Below are positions 46,154 to 57,190 of a stretch of 64,000 bases of DNA, one piece after another. Position 1 is the first letter of the stretch. Each line of letters begins with the position of its first letter. The notes beneath the pieces are model-generated. The model made no database searches. It was not told where the DNA came from and saw only the letters and a list, made by a program, of their open reading frames with translations. Origin of the DNA: Papaver somniferum (lineage: Eukaryota > Streptophyta > Magnoliopsida > Ranunculales > Papaveraceae). The stretch lies in NCBI RefSeq assembly GCF_003573695.1, contig NC_039364.1:67724256-67788255 (forward strand), in the 5' to 3' direction. The position numbers were made by a program, and so were the translations under genes.

Positions 46154-47428
46154 TTTTGTTGATGACGACGAAATTATTTCGATTAAACCTACGATTTGAA
46201 TGATTACACTCAATTAAATTTGAAATTTGATGAAGATGATGAAGATTTTGATGAAGTAGAAAATGGAGACGAAGTTTACACTCAAATTGACGAAGTTGCA
46301 GAGAAAATTGACGAAACTGCTTTTTAAGGAAATCTCAGTTACGGTGAGACTTGAACTGACTTATAAGTGATCGACGATTTTGATGACGAAATTCTTGATG
46401 AAATCTCAAGTTAGGGTTAGGTTTTGATGAAATTTTTGCAGACATTTTTGGTGAGAGAAACAGTAGAAGGAGGAGTTACTGCAGAAGCAGCATTTGAAGA
46501 CCGGTATGACAAAAAATGTGGAGTTACTGCAGACTGGCGGGAGAAGAAAGTGGGGTTAACTGTTTCTTCCTATCTTATGAAAGGTTATTTTGGTAATTTA
46601 ACATTTTAATAGTATTGTAGGGCCACTATAATAATTTGTTGAACTTATTAAATAACCCTGGAGTCATATTTGCATATCCCATAATTTATAGGGTCATTTA
46701 AATAAATTTTTCCTTTCTTATCGTTCTTTTCTACCTAACTTGATATGTGTTTAAGGTTCTTAAATGTTTAGGTTTGAAAATAATAGTTCGAGATGTTTGA
46801 ACTACATGGTACACATACCAGGTATGCATAACATCATTTATTTTAAAATCCAGGGGTTTAGGTACGCATACCCGTTTGCATACTGCTCCAGGATACGAAA
46901 ATTCGTTTACAAACCTGTATGCATACTTGACGTCGATAATCGGTAAAAATATTTTGGCCGTAACCTCTTCGTCCGAACTCGTAATGAACTCATTCTTTTT
47001 GCATTCTCTTCCTCTTTGAATTATATTCAAAATGGTGATGAGAAATCCTAAATGTGAATGAGTTGAGGTTGGTCTTTGTCCCGTATCTTATTTTTGGGTG
47101 TTTTGCTCCGTTTCTTCGCACTTGTTCTACTGGAATTGGGCACTTGGATTCTTGGAGTAATTTTCTTCTAAGATCATTTGTAGCTTTTACAAGATCGATG
47201 TTGGTGAATCACAAAGAAGGAAATTCAAGAATGGGCAGTAGTACGCATTGCTATGGGATTCTTGAATGTTCACAATCATCTTATGCGAACTATGATGCAT
47301 GGTCTTTAATGACTTTGTATGATTCTTCTTTGTTAAAAAAATCTTTTTATACGCTTTTGGTAACCACTCTTGGTGTAAATCCGTGCGAAAAAGATTGATT
47401 CTACCTTCTAAGGACAAAGATTGATTTT
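46154..47428. other. Unassigned stretch upstream of the DUF1985-like gene
   Basis: Near 46620-46710 lies an AT-rich border-like sequence (GGGTCATTTAAATAAATTTTTCC) that could be the end of the transposon carrying the DUF1985-like gene. From 46740 to 47428 there is non-coding DNA with GTATGCATAC and GGTACGCATACC motifs. It is repeated in unit 2 (54674-55945) with about 5% change. The open frame at 47054-47398 is not conserved as protein (about 15 changes in 114 codons), so I do not call a gene. Confidence 0.45.
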
Positions 47429-48158
47429 TGAAGTATTAATCTTTATGGTTTTATATATTGTAATATGTTATGGGATATGTGTGTTTGCATCCGTGAACTA
47501 TGATTGTCCCATACCCTGTCAAAAGTTATGTCTTTCATATGTCGATATGCATGTATTGATAAGAGAATGAATGAACTTTTGACATGACAAAAGTTTTAAG
47601 CCTATTATATGTCATTATGAAAATATTGATGGAAGATAGGTTAAAATCTTTTGCTTACAAAGATTATGTCTATTATATGTCGTTATGCAAATAGTGATGA
47701 AGATAGAATGAATCTTTGTATATTCCGCAGTATTGATCTTCCATGATCCATATTTTATGTATATACTGTGCGGCTCCATAAGTTTTCTTATGTGAGCATT
47801 TCCAACTAAACAAATCATAGATTCATTTGTGATTAGGTTGGTTGTGTATTCCGATTAAATTAATCATGGGTTCTCTTGTGATATAAGAACTTTGATACTG
47901 TGTAATAATACTATCACATTGTATAACAATGATCGAGAGCTTTTATTTTCTCATTGTTATGGCTGCGGATCTTCAGCAACTATGATGTTGAATTGAACAT
48001 CTATGAAATCATGGGAGTACTTGGAAAAGACGAAGTTTTCGAGTGATGTTAAAGCACCAAGGAGATCAAGCATGTGGACGAGAAGCTACAAAGTTTTATT
48101 TATTCTGTAATCCATATGTATTGATAGTTTTGCCACTAAAATTGACAAAGGGGGAGAT
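47429..48158 (+). mobile_element. Copia-type internal 3' fragment before LTR A
   Basis: It starts at AGTATTAATCTTTATGG and matches the 3' non-coding interior at about 60857-62036 with deletions (a 515-base segment, present at 56397-56910, is missing near 47872). It ends with the polypurine tract AAAGGGGGAGAT at 48147-48158. Confidence 0.7.
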
Positions 48159-50544
48159 TGTTAGAGCATTGCTCGGCCGAACTCGCATGCGTTGCTATCT
48201 CAAGCATGTTTGTCAAGTTTAGTTGTAAAAACTATATGTATTGATTTCTAGACTACTTATAGATAAGTCTCGGACTAGGACAGTTAAGTGTAGTTGAGCT
48301 CTAGACTCACACGGCGATCATCTTACGAAGACGAAGAACTACTCAAGGAACCAGTGGAACTTCATCCGACTAAAAGGTATGTGGAGACTTGAACTTATCT
48401 ATCACTCAAAAGTATACATCTCTATCTCTTATTCTTGAGACAAAGTCGTATAAGTATGATAGTTTTCATACATACACATTTGCTATTTCGAGCCGAGTTT
48501 ACTCGCCTATTTTTTTCTCGAAATATGTGTTGGTAAGCTTTCGCTTTAACCACTTTTTATCTTAACCCGTGACGAAAGTCATGATGACGTTTAAATATTG
48601 AAAATAACTTTGATGACGATAGTTGTGAATAATGACTGTTATAACATTATAGAAGAATGTTTCAATGATTGAAATGTAGAGTTGAGATTACGTAACCAAC
48701 TATGGATATAAGCATATATAGTGTGTTCGCATATTAGTGTATAAATCCATGTGCCAAGAACCAAGTGTGTACATATGTGTGCATACGGTATTGGTGAAGG
48801 AGATAGGTTGGGTTCGAAAATTTCTGCTGAGTTTGTAAGTTTGCAAACTGTTAAACCAGTCACCTTAGGTACGCATACCCATACGCGTACTCGCGGAAGT
48901 TTTCGACCGAAAATTTCTGCTGAGTTTCTAAACTCAAATCCAGTAGCTATGGTACACGTACCCGTACGCGTACCCAAGCTGGTTATATTTCTCAAATCGG
49001 AAGTTCATGAACTTAAACAATAAATAAATAAGGAATGCAATCTTTGCAAACCGTGGCTATGTTTTTCATGAATGATTCAAGTAAATCAAACCGATTTTTA
49101 ATTGTGTCTATTCATAAAGACCTAAGCAATTGAAAAATCTTCAACTAGTTCTTTTGATATGAAAGTGCTCATATGGCTAACCATTGGTTAACTATTTGTG
49201 AACCAACTAAGTGTATCCATTTAAGTACGGTTACACAAACCTAAATAAAATACATTTCATTTATGTGTGACAAGCTAAGTTTTGATCTAACGGTTGAAAG
49301 ATATTAGCTTGGTTAAATCAGGTTTTTCATCTAACGGTGAATATTGAATGCTTTGTTACCAAGGTAACTTAGATTGCAACCCTGATTTAAAAAATATATA
49401 AAGGAGACATCTAGCAACTGGAAAAACTAATCCCCACACCTCCTGTGTGATACTAGTTGGTTTTGCTAGAATCGGTTCTCCTTTAACCTTAGGTTTCATC
49501 TCGAGACCCTGTAGGTTAACGATTGAAAGACTTCATTGGGATTGTGAAGCCAGAAGAAACTATTTCTCTTGTAATTCAGCAATCTGATCTTGCCATTTTC
49601 TATCGTACGAGTTCAATTAAATAATTGACTTGAGATTATATATCCGATAGCGCAAGATAAAAAGATATCACAAACATCTTCGTCTCATCGTTTGTGATTC
49701 CGCAATATCTAGTTTCGCTACCATACGATTTAGATTAATGTGAGGTGATTGATAATTCTAGGCTGTTCTTCGGGAATATAAGTCCGGGTTATCGACTGGT
49801 TCCCGTTCACCTTGATTTTATCAAAAGATGGAACAAATCTCTTAGGTTTATATGTGGGAGACAGATTTATCTATTATCGTAGACTTTTCTGTGTGATACA
49901 GATTTTTTTATTAAAGTCTTCGACTTTGGGTCGTAGCAACTCTTGGTTGTGGGTGAGATCAGCTAAGGGAATTAAGTGCGTAGCATCCTGCTGGGATCAG
50001 AGACGTAAGGAGCGCAACTATACCTTGAATCAGTGTGAGATTGATTAGGGTTCAAATACGGTCCAGACCGAAGTTAGTTTGTAGTAGGCTAGTGTCTGTA
50101 GCGTCTTAATACAGTGTGGTGTTCAATCTGGACTAGGTCCCGGGGTTTTTCTGCATTTGCGGTTTCCTCATTAACAAAATTTCTGGTGTCTGTGTTATTT
50201 CTATTCCGCATTATATTTTGTTATATAATTGAAATATCACAGGTTGTGCGTTAAGATCAATCAATTAGTATATCCAACCTTTGGTTGTTGATTTAAATTG
50301 ATTGACACTTGGATATTGGTGTTTGGTACCATCCAAGTTTATCTCTCTAGTATTTGATAAAGACTCGCAGATTTCTTGCTTGAGTAAAGATCAAATCGAG
50401 AGATTGAGATATTAACTCTTTGATATACTTTTATCTAGATTGAGTCTGACTGTCTAGTTGAATCTCTTGAAAGTATACTGGAGTTAGTCCATACAGATTG
50501 CTAATCGAAATATTGGGCGAGGTTGTTAGACCCCCGCTTTTTCA
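48159..50544 (+). repeat. LTR A (2.39 kb, copia type)
   Basis: It runs from TGTTAGAGCATTGCTCGG to ...CCGCTTTTTCA. TATATAAA lies at 49395-49402. Palindromic GGTACGCATACC/ACGCGTAC motifs cluster at 48868-48975, where LTRs C and D carry TCCGCG motifs. It is near-identical to LTR B over its first ~1.8 kb but not at its end. Confidence 0.9.
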
Positions 50545-50546
50545 AT

Positions 50547-50558
50547 TGGTATCAGAGC
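50547..50558 (+). other. Primer binding site of copy A
   Basis: TGGTATCAGAGC, the initiator-tRNA-Met type, two bases after LTR A. Confidence 0.9.
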
Positions 50559-51839
50559 AGGCAAACACGTTTAAAGACCTTACAAGTCTGTGTTTATAGC
50601 GATCTGACTCTATGGACGATAAGAATATCTCCGATAACGCAACATCAACTTAGAGTCACCCTTGTGAGTTTCAAACAAAGTCCTGAAGCTTTTAAAAAAG
50701 ACTATGTTTCTGGTCCTTTGTCTGAATCTGCATTTAACTTGGAAAATCTCTTGATGAACAGTTCGATGATATTTCAGACGATTTCACAAGAAGGACAAAG
50801 TCTTGATGAGGAAGTCTCTCAATATATCAAGCTTTTTGATCGTGTTTTTAAAGAAAATAAGTCAAAAACTTGCTTGAGTAAATACATGGATCCTCTTTGT
50901 CAAGAAAACAGAAAATTGAGAAAACTCTTTAAAGGATATGATTGTGGATATAAACTCTTACAATCTATTGTTAAAGATCGAGAAGAAGATGTACGCTCAA
51001 AAAGGTACGAATGTGATAATCTTCTTCGAAATCTCTTTGTGTTGAAAGAAAGACTTGCAGAATCTGACGCAAGATATGACTCTCAACAAAAATGTTTTAA
51101 TGACAAAGAACTCAGTCTTCTCGCCAAAGAAAAATCCTTGGAGACTGACCTTGCTGCTGCTCTTGATAAGGTGAAATCACTGGAAGAGACTCTAAGTAGA
51201 TTCAATTTTAGCTCTACAAAATTATATTCTATGCTTGGAGCATGTAAAGAACATCGTGATACACGTGGTCTGGGCTATACGGGAATAGACACTCCAAAAA
51301 CTAGTAAGATTAATTTCATTAAAGGTAATGATAAAGCTTCATGTGAGAAACCTTTTGAAGCTTGTAATGTGCCTAGAAACAAGGATTTTGCTCCTTCTAA
51401 ACCTACTCACACGAGAACGGTCAAGAACAATTCTTTTAACTGCTATTATTGCGGAAATAAAGGACATCCTGAGCGAAGATGTCGTTTTCGTTTGAGGAAT
51501 GAAAAACTTCACAACATTCTTGCATGGATGTCTAAAGAAGTTATTAAACTTATATCTCATGTTGTTGGAGTAAAAGGCATTGTCAACAATCAAGAAAAAT
51601 ATTGTGATAAGTCTTTTCTTAATTGTGCTTTTGAAACAAAAAATACCGACAATGGTAGAAGGAAGAAAGGCATAAGGGCAACTGACTTCTTAAATAACCC
51701 TGAAAAGATAAAAAGGCATAGGAGAAAGAAAGAAAGGTTGAGTTCCTTTTCTCCCTCTGAAGGAGGCTGTAGATCCAAGACTTCTGTCCAGATTTCATTC
51801 ATAACAATAATCGAGTCTCAGAGCTTAAGATCAGCATAA
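50559..51839 (+). pseudogene. Copy A gag
   Basis: A long frame open from upstream of the primer site to 51839 encodes a helix-rich, charged protein. A heptad segment (SLETDLAAALDKVKSLEETLS) sits near the middle, and CYYCGNKGHPERRC, an intact C-x2-C-x4-H-x4-C knuckle, lies at about 51441-51482. A basic segment follows. The ATG in the expected place (50612, MDDKNIS) is in another frame and stops at 50651, so the N terminus is frameshifted. Downstream, 51840-52290 holds out-of-frame tail pieces (SSSLEDNSDH). No protease or pol follows. It is a copia-type Gag. Confidence 0.7.
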
Positions 51840-52432
51840 ACAGACTCGAACGGAGCATCAAAAAGACAAGGAAAGCGGCTGACTCAGGTACCCCTTGTTT
51901 CTCTCTTGATAAAACTCCTTCAACTAAGTCAAGTGATTTCTCTGTAGATCCTCTTGAAGGAGAGAAAAAAGAAGTCCATTTTGATGAGAAAAATGCTAAT
52001 CTAAATACAACATGACTGCTCAATGTAGCATCCTTCTTGTAGTCAAAGAAGGATGCTCATAGTTCTCAAGAAGTGTGTCTTGAGAATGCTGTCGAGGTTG
52101 TATATTATTTTCCTTCTTCTTTTGTTGTATTTGATGATCTTAAAATCTGTTGAGCCTCGCTCTAGTTCTTCTCTTGAAGATAATTCTGATCATCGTCTTT
52201 TGAGAAAAAATCCCTGTTTATTTGTCCTTCCTCCAAGTAGTTGTTTCTCAACTATTATTCTTGACATAAGAATTTCATCCTTTGTTTAGAATGTCTCTTG
52301 AGTTCTCAAGAAGCTGTCTAAATTTGGCTCCTTTATTCCCTTGGTCGCATATCAGGGTTGTGACCACAAGTGCACGTACACCTGACCCACACGGGCGTAT
52401 ACAAGTTTTCCTAGGATTTTCCATGGAACTCC

Positions 52433-52442
52433 TTTATATACA
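52433..52442 (+). promoter_or_regulatory. TATA-like box before copy A ORF2
   Basis: CCTTTATATACACATATGTG lies about 70 bases before the ORF2 ATG and includes the palindrome ACACATATGTGT. It is preserved in copy B near 60293. Confidence 0.45.
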
Positions 52443-52510
52443 CATATGTGTCATCTCTTGATACATAGTTACGTAAGGTCAAAAGGTTCTACTGATTTTT
52501 GGTGTGCACA

Positions 52511-52789
52511 ATGAATGGAAGCAATAAGGATGATGAAGTCAAGAAGGGCAAGACTATCGAGTTTTACAAGAATCCTGTTTTCATAACTTTTTATCATGTC
52601 GTTGATCATGAAAACAAACTACCAGTTCAGATGTCATCACAACTGATAGGAAATCTTCTTCTAGATTTTGAGGTCGTACGTGAACAACTCAGAATTGCAA
52701 CAAGGAATCTTGATTTTCTGAAAAACGAACTGAAGAAAGCAACTGATGAGCTCGTCCATGTTCAATCTCTAGTTGTTGACCGGTTTTAG
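52511..52789 (+). CDS. Copy A ORF2: small coiled-coil protein
   Basis: The frame is 92 residues from MNGSNKDDEVKKGKT. The N terminus is charged; the second half (FEVVREQLRIATRNLDFLKNELKKATDEL) is a clear amphipathic helix with a heptad pattern. It is the counterpart of D ORF2 (13379-13747), sharing position, upstream TATA and the LDxLKxELKK core. It lies 0.7 kb after gag with no pol between. No enzymatic motif is present. The open frame here contrasts with a nonsense-broken one in copy B. Confidence 0.55.
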   Translation: MNGSNKDDEVKKGKTIEFYKNPVFITFYHVVDHENKLPVQMSSQLIGNLLLDFEVVREQLRIATRNLDFLKNELKKATDELVHVQSLVVDRF

Positions 52790-53470
52790 CGTTTTTCGGA
52801 TCATGTTCTCTAAAGAGTTATTTGCCTAGTAAATCTTCTATTGAGAATTTTATTTTCTTGTTTTGTTTAGAAGAATAACTAGAGTTTAGAATAGCCATTA
52901 TTGTGATTACGCATAACTATGTCCAACGTTTTCATCTTCATGTTTTTAGGTTTATTTGTTTAAATTCTAAAAAAATGTTTGGAAGGTGATTTCTGCGGTA
53001 TTAATCTTTATGGTTTTATATATTGCAATTTGTTATGGGATATGTGTGTTTGCGTCCGTGAACTATGATTGTCCCGTACCTTGTCAAAAGTTAAGTCTTT
53101 CATATGTCGATATGCATGTATGGTCATGAAATATCTCTATGGAAATTTTCATTAGGATCCCGTTTTTGTACCTTTGCCAATTTTATTGATAAAAAGGGGG
53201 AGAATTAATTTGTAGTTCACACTACAAATACATATGGTTTTCGGATCATTATGTAAGGGGGAGTGGTTTCCATGTGAGATGGAGTATTGACTAAGGGGGA
53301 GTGATACATATCACCATAGTATTATTGTCGAAGTTGTGATAAAATTAAACTTTGATGCTGTATAATAATACTATGACACTGTATAACAATGATCGAGAAT
53401 TCTTGTTTTCTCATTGTTATAGCTACGCATTTCCAACAACGATGATGCTAAACTTACAACCTTTGGAGTC
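52790..53470. other. Copy A 3' non-coding interior, truncated at the duplication junction
   Basis: AT-rich and homologous to 60649-61890. It contains GGGGGAG motifs at about 53196-53300. It stops about 130 bases short of the polypurine tract and the LTR, where the duplication junction begins. Confidence 0.65.
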
Positions 53471-53488
53471 ATTGTTATAGCTACGGTT

Positions 53489-54673
53489 TTTACCCATCAA
53501 ATGTTAGAAGAGAAATTTATTTCCACCTTTTAAAGAAAAATTTATCCAAAGAGAAATTTCATAACAACATTTTTTAATACCTTTCTTAGATGGTCCAGTA
53601 ATCAAAGCAATAGCTTTATCTTGTTTTCCGGTACATCTCTTAGATTTCTTCTTCTCAGAAACTTCATCAAAATGAAATACAATATTTTCGTACTATACTT
53701 AAAATCATCAGAGATTTTTATCATTTTTAACATAATTTTCTAACTCTAGTAGTACGCTAACATTCCACGTGACATGATTTTTATCATGAATGTTATAATA
53801 GAGTCGTCATACAAATAATGCAGAAGACAAGTGTCATAATTAACTAAAACAGAGAAGCTAAAAAATTACGAATGCTAGTAAAAATACAAGGGGTTCCAAA
53901 TAGTTAATATCAAATGCTTAAAACATGAGAATGCTTCCATGCTTAAATCAGTAAAGTGTTGCTTCATACTCAATTCATAAACATGTCATGCTAACTGTTT
54001 TGCTACTTGTGGAATGCCCATGAAACCACAAGTATTACGGTACAAGCACAGGACACCTGATTTCCTATTGCAGAAGTTAAAATTAGCCGAAAAACACCAT
54101 AGAAATGTGAAAGAGGGATGGACATGGCATCTTACAAAAATAATAGAATTCAATTGAATTTACTAGTTATCAACTTTCAATGTATAAACTATTCAACATG
54201 AATAGGAGAAAAAAAGCAGTGGGGTTTATTACCTTCTTCTTCATTGCTATCATCTCCAACGTAGGTTTATTATTATAGTTTGATCCTCCTATAAAAACAA
54301 TAAAAATTTTAGTCTGTGCAGAAAACATACACTCATTGGTGATGTCCATCAAATTGAGTTTTCTGAAAGCTTTTATGCTGTTAATTAGGGTTTAGTACCT
54401 TCTTTTTCATCACGATTTATTTCTGAAGTACTACTTTTCTTAGATTTACATTTGATGTTCTTCTTCGATGCTCCTACAAAAAAACATTCAGAAAAATTAG
54501 TGTGTGCATGTAACATTCACTTAATCAAAAAATTCAGAAAAAAGAGAAATTAATAAATACCTTTCTTTGCTTTTTTGAACTAGAATTGTTGTTTCTTTTT
54601 CTGATTCAGTTTTTTCTGAATCTGCTTCAATTTCAACTTGTTCTAAGATTTTCTCTTTCTTCTTTCTCGGCAT
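53489..54673 (-). pseudogene. Second copy of the DUF1985-like gene 5' end
   Basis: This matches 44999-46153. Exon 1 (54561-54673) starts MPRKKKEKILEQVEIEADSEKTESEKE. Where unit 1 has TAA at 46085, this copy reads through (GAA), but it has one extra base near 54580 that shifts the frame before the donor. It lacks everything left of 44998, so it cannot encode the DUF1985-like domain. Confidence 0.6.
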
Positions 54674-57190
54674 TTTTGTTGATGACGACGAAATTATTTC
54701 GATTAAACCGACGATTTGAATGATTACACTCACGTAAAGTTGAAATTTGATGAAGATGATGAAGATTTTGATGAAGTAGAAAATGGAGACGAATTTTACA
54801 CTCAAGTTGACGAAGTTGTTCAAAAAATTGACGAAACTGCTTTTTAATGAAATCTCAGTTACGGTGAGACTTGAACTGACTTATAAGTGATCGACGATTT
54901 TGATGACGAAATTCTTAATGAAATCTGAAGTTAGGGTTAGGTTTTGATGAAATTTTTGCAGAAATTTTTGGTGAGAGAAACAGTAGGAGGAGTTACTGCA
55001 GAAGCAGCATTTGCAGACCGGCATGACAAAAAATGTGGAGTTACTGCAGACTGGTGGGAGAAGAAAGTGGGGTTAACTGTTTCTTCATATCTTATTAAAG
55101 GTTATTTTGGTAATTTAAAATTTTAATATTATTGTAGGGCCGCTATAATAATTTTTTGAACTTATTAAAGAACCCTGGGGTCATATTTGCATATCCCATA
55201 ATTTATAGGGTCATTTAAATAAATTTCTCCTTTCTTATCGTTCTTTTCTACCTAACTTGATCTGTGTTTAAGGTTCTTAAATGTTTAGATTTGAAAATAA
55301 TAGTTTGGGGTGTTTGAACTACATGGTACACATATCAGGTATGCATAACATCATTTAAAATCAAAATCCAGGGGTTTAGGTACGCATACCCATTTGCATA
55401 CTGCTCCAGGATACGAAAATTCGTTTGCAAACCTGTATGCATACTTGACGTCGATATTCAGTAAATTTGTTTTGGCCGTAACTTCTTCGTATGAACTCGA
55501 AATGACCTCATTCTTTTTGCATTCACTTCCTCTTTGAATTATCTTCAAAATAGTGATGAGAAATCCTAAATGTGAATGAGTTGAGGTTGGTCTTTGTCCC
55601 GTATCTTGTTTTTGAGTGTTTTGCTACGTTTCGTCGCACTTGTTCTACTGGACTTGGGCACTTGGATTCTTGGATTAATTCTCTTCTAAGCTTATTTGTA
55701 GCTTTTACAAGAATGATGTTGGTGAATCACAAAGAAGGAAATTCAAGAATGGGCAGTAGTACGCATTGCTATGTGATTCTTGAATGTTCACAATCATCTT
55801 ATGTGAACTATGATGCATGGTCTTTAATGACTTTGTATGATTCTTATTTGTTAAGAAAATATTTTTATACGCTTTTGGTAACCACTCTTGGTGTAAAGCC
55901 GTGCGAAAAAGATTGATTCTACCTTCTAAGGACAAAGATTGATTTTTGCAGTATTAGTCTGTATGGTTTTATATATTGTAATATGTTATGGGATATGTGT
56001 GTTTGCATCCATGAACTATGATTGTCCCATACCCTGTCAAAATTTATGTCTTTCATATGTCGATATGCATGTATTGATAAGAGAATGAATGAACTTTTGA
56101 CATGACAAAAGTTTTAAGCCTATTATATGTCATTATGAAAATATTGATGGAAGATAGGTTAAAATCTTTTGCTTACAAAGATTATGTCTATTATATGTCG
56201 TTATGCAAATAGTGATGAAGATAGAATGAATCTTTGTATATTCCGCAGTATTGATCTTCCATGATCCATATTTTATGTATATACTGTGCGGCTCCATAAG
56301 TTTTCTTATGTGAGCATTTCCAACTAAACAAATCATAGATTCATTTGTGATTAAGTTGGTTGTGTATTCCTATTAAATTAATCATGGGTTCTCTTGTGAT
56401 TAGTTTCATTGAGAATTTTTGGATACAAAATCATTTTGTGGTTTTTGGTGTCCAAAGAAATCCTTATTTTCTTGTAAAAGTAAGATCGCTTTTGTTGTTC
56501 TTTCGGGAATAACATCGAATGGGGGAGAGTTCTTTTGAACTTGCGCTTAATTTCCATATCTTTGTGGGGAGTGCGGCTGTGGAATATTTTAGAAGTTATC
56601 TTGTATCTTTATAAACTCCTTGATGAATGCATTTAGCTTCAGCTATTTGATTGCATCTAAACAAAGTTGATATGTACTTTTCTTTGGTCTTGAAGCATCT
56701 CCATGGAAATTTCATTAGGATCCCGTTTTCGTACCTTTGCGAATTTTATTGACAAAAAGGGGGAGAATTAATATATAGTTCACACTACAAATACATATGG
56801 TTTACGTGTTTTACGGATCATTATGTAAGGGGGAGTGGTTTTCATGTTGACAGGAAAGTATTGACTAAGGGGGAGTGATACATATCACCATAGTATTGTT
56901 GTCGAAGTTGTGATATAAGAACTTTGATACTGTGTAATAATACTATCACACTGTATAACAATGATCGAGAGCTTTTATTTTCTCATTGTTATGGCTGCGG
57001 ATCTTCAACAACTATGATGTTGAATTGAACATCTATGAAATCATGGGAGTACTTGGAAAAGACGAAGTTTTCGAGTGATGTTAAAGCACCAAGGAGATCA
57101 AGCATGTGGACGAGAAGCTACAAAGTTTTATTTATTCTGTAATCCATATGTATTGATAGTTTTGCCACTAAAATTGACAAAGGGGGAGAT
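54674..57190. other. Unit 2 non-coding part up to LTR B
   Basis: It repeats 46154-48158. It keeps a 515-base segment (56397-56910) that unit 1 lost, with TGATTAGTTTC... and two GGGGGAG stretches. It ends with the polypurine tract AAAGGGGGAGAT at 57179-57190. Confidence 0.6.

Larger units (their letters stand above)
44998..53480. repeat. Tandem duplication, unit 1
   Basis: It begins at TTTTTACCCATAAAATG inside the DUF1985-like gene and ends inside a copia-type internal region near 53470. Unit 2 starts with the same sequence at about 53488. It contains the gene's 5' half, a 1.3 kb unassigned stretch, LTR A and a pol-less copia interior. Confidence 0.85.

Noticed and set aside
47054..47398. 114-codon frame present in both duplication units
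   Set aside because: About 15 residue changes between copies with no silent bias visible, and no start context or domain; more likely chance.
48639..49023. Open frames on both strands preserved in both LTR A and LTR B (about 118 and 90 codons)
   Set aside because: They are preserved only because the two LTRs are near-identical; LTRs C and D do not keep them, and they lie in U3.
50547..50558. TGGTATCAGAGC as part of a tRNA gene
   Set aside because: It is the complement of a tRNA 3' end directly after an LTR, i.e. a primer binding site; no cloverleaf surrounds it.
52511..52789. ORF2 as an envelope-like gene of a SIRE-type element
   Set aside because: No signal peptide or membrane segment; the protein is short, charged and helical.
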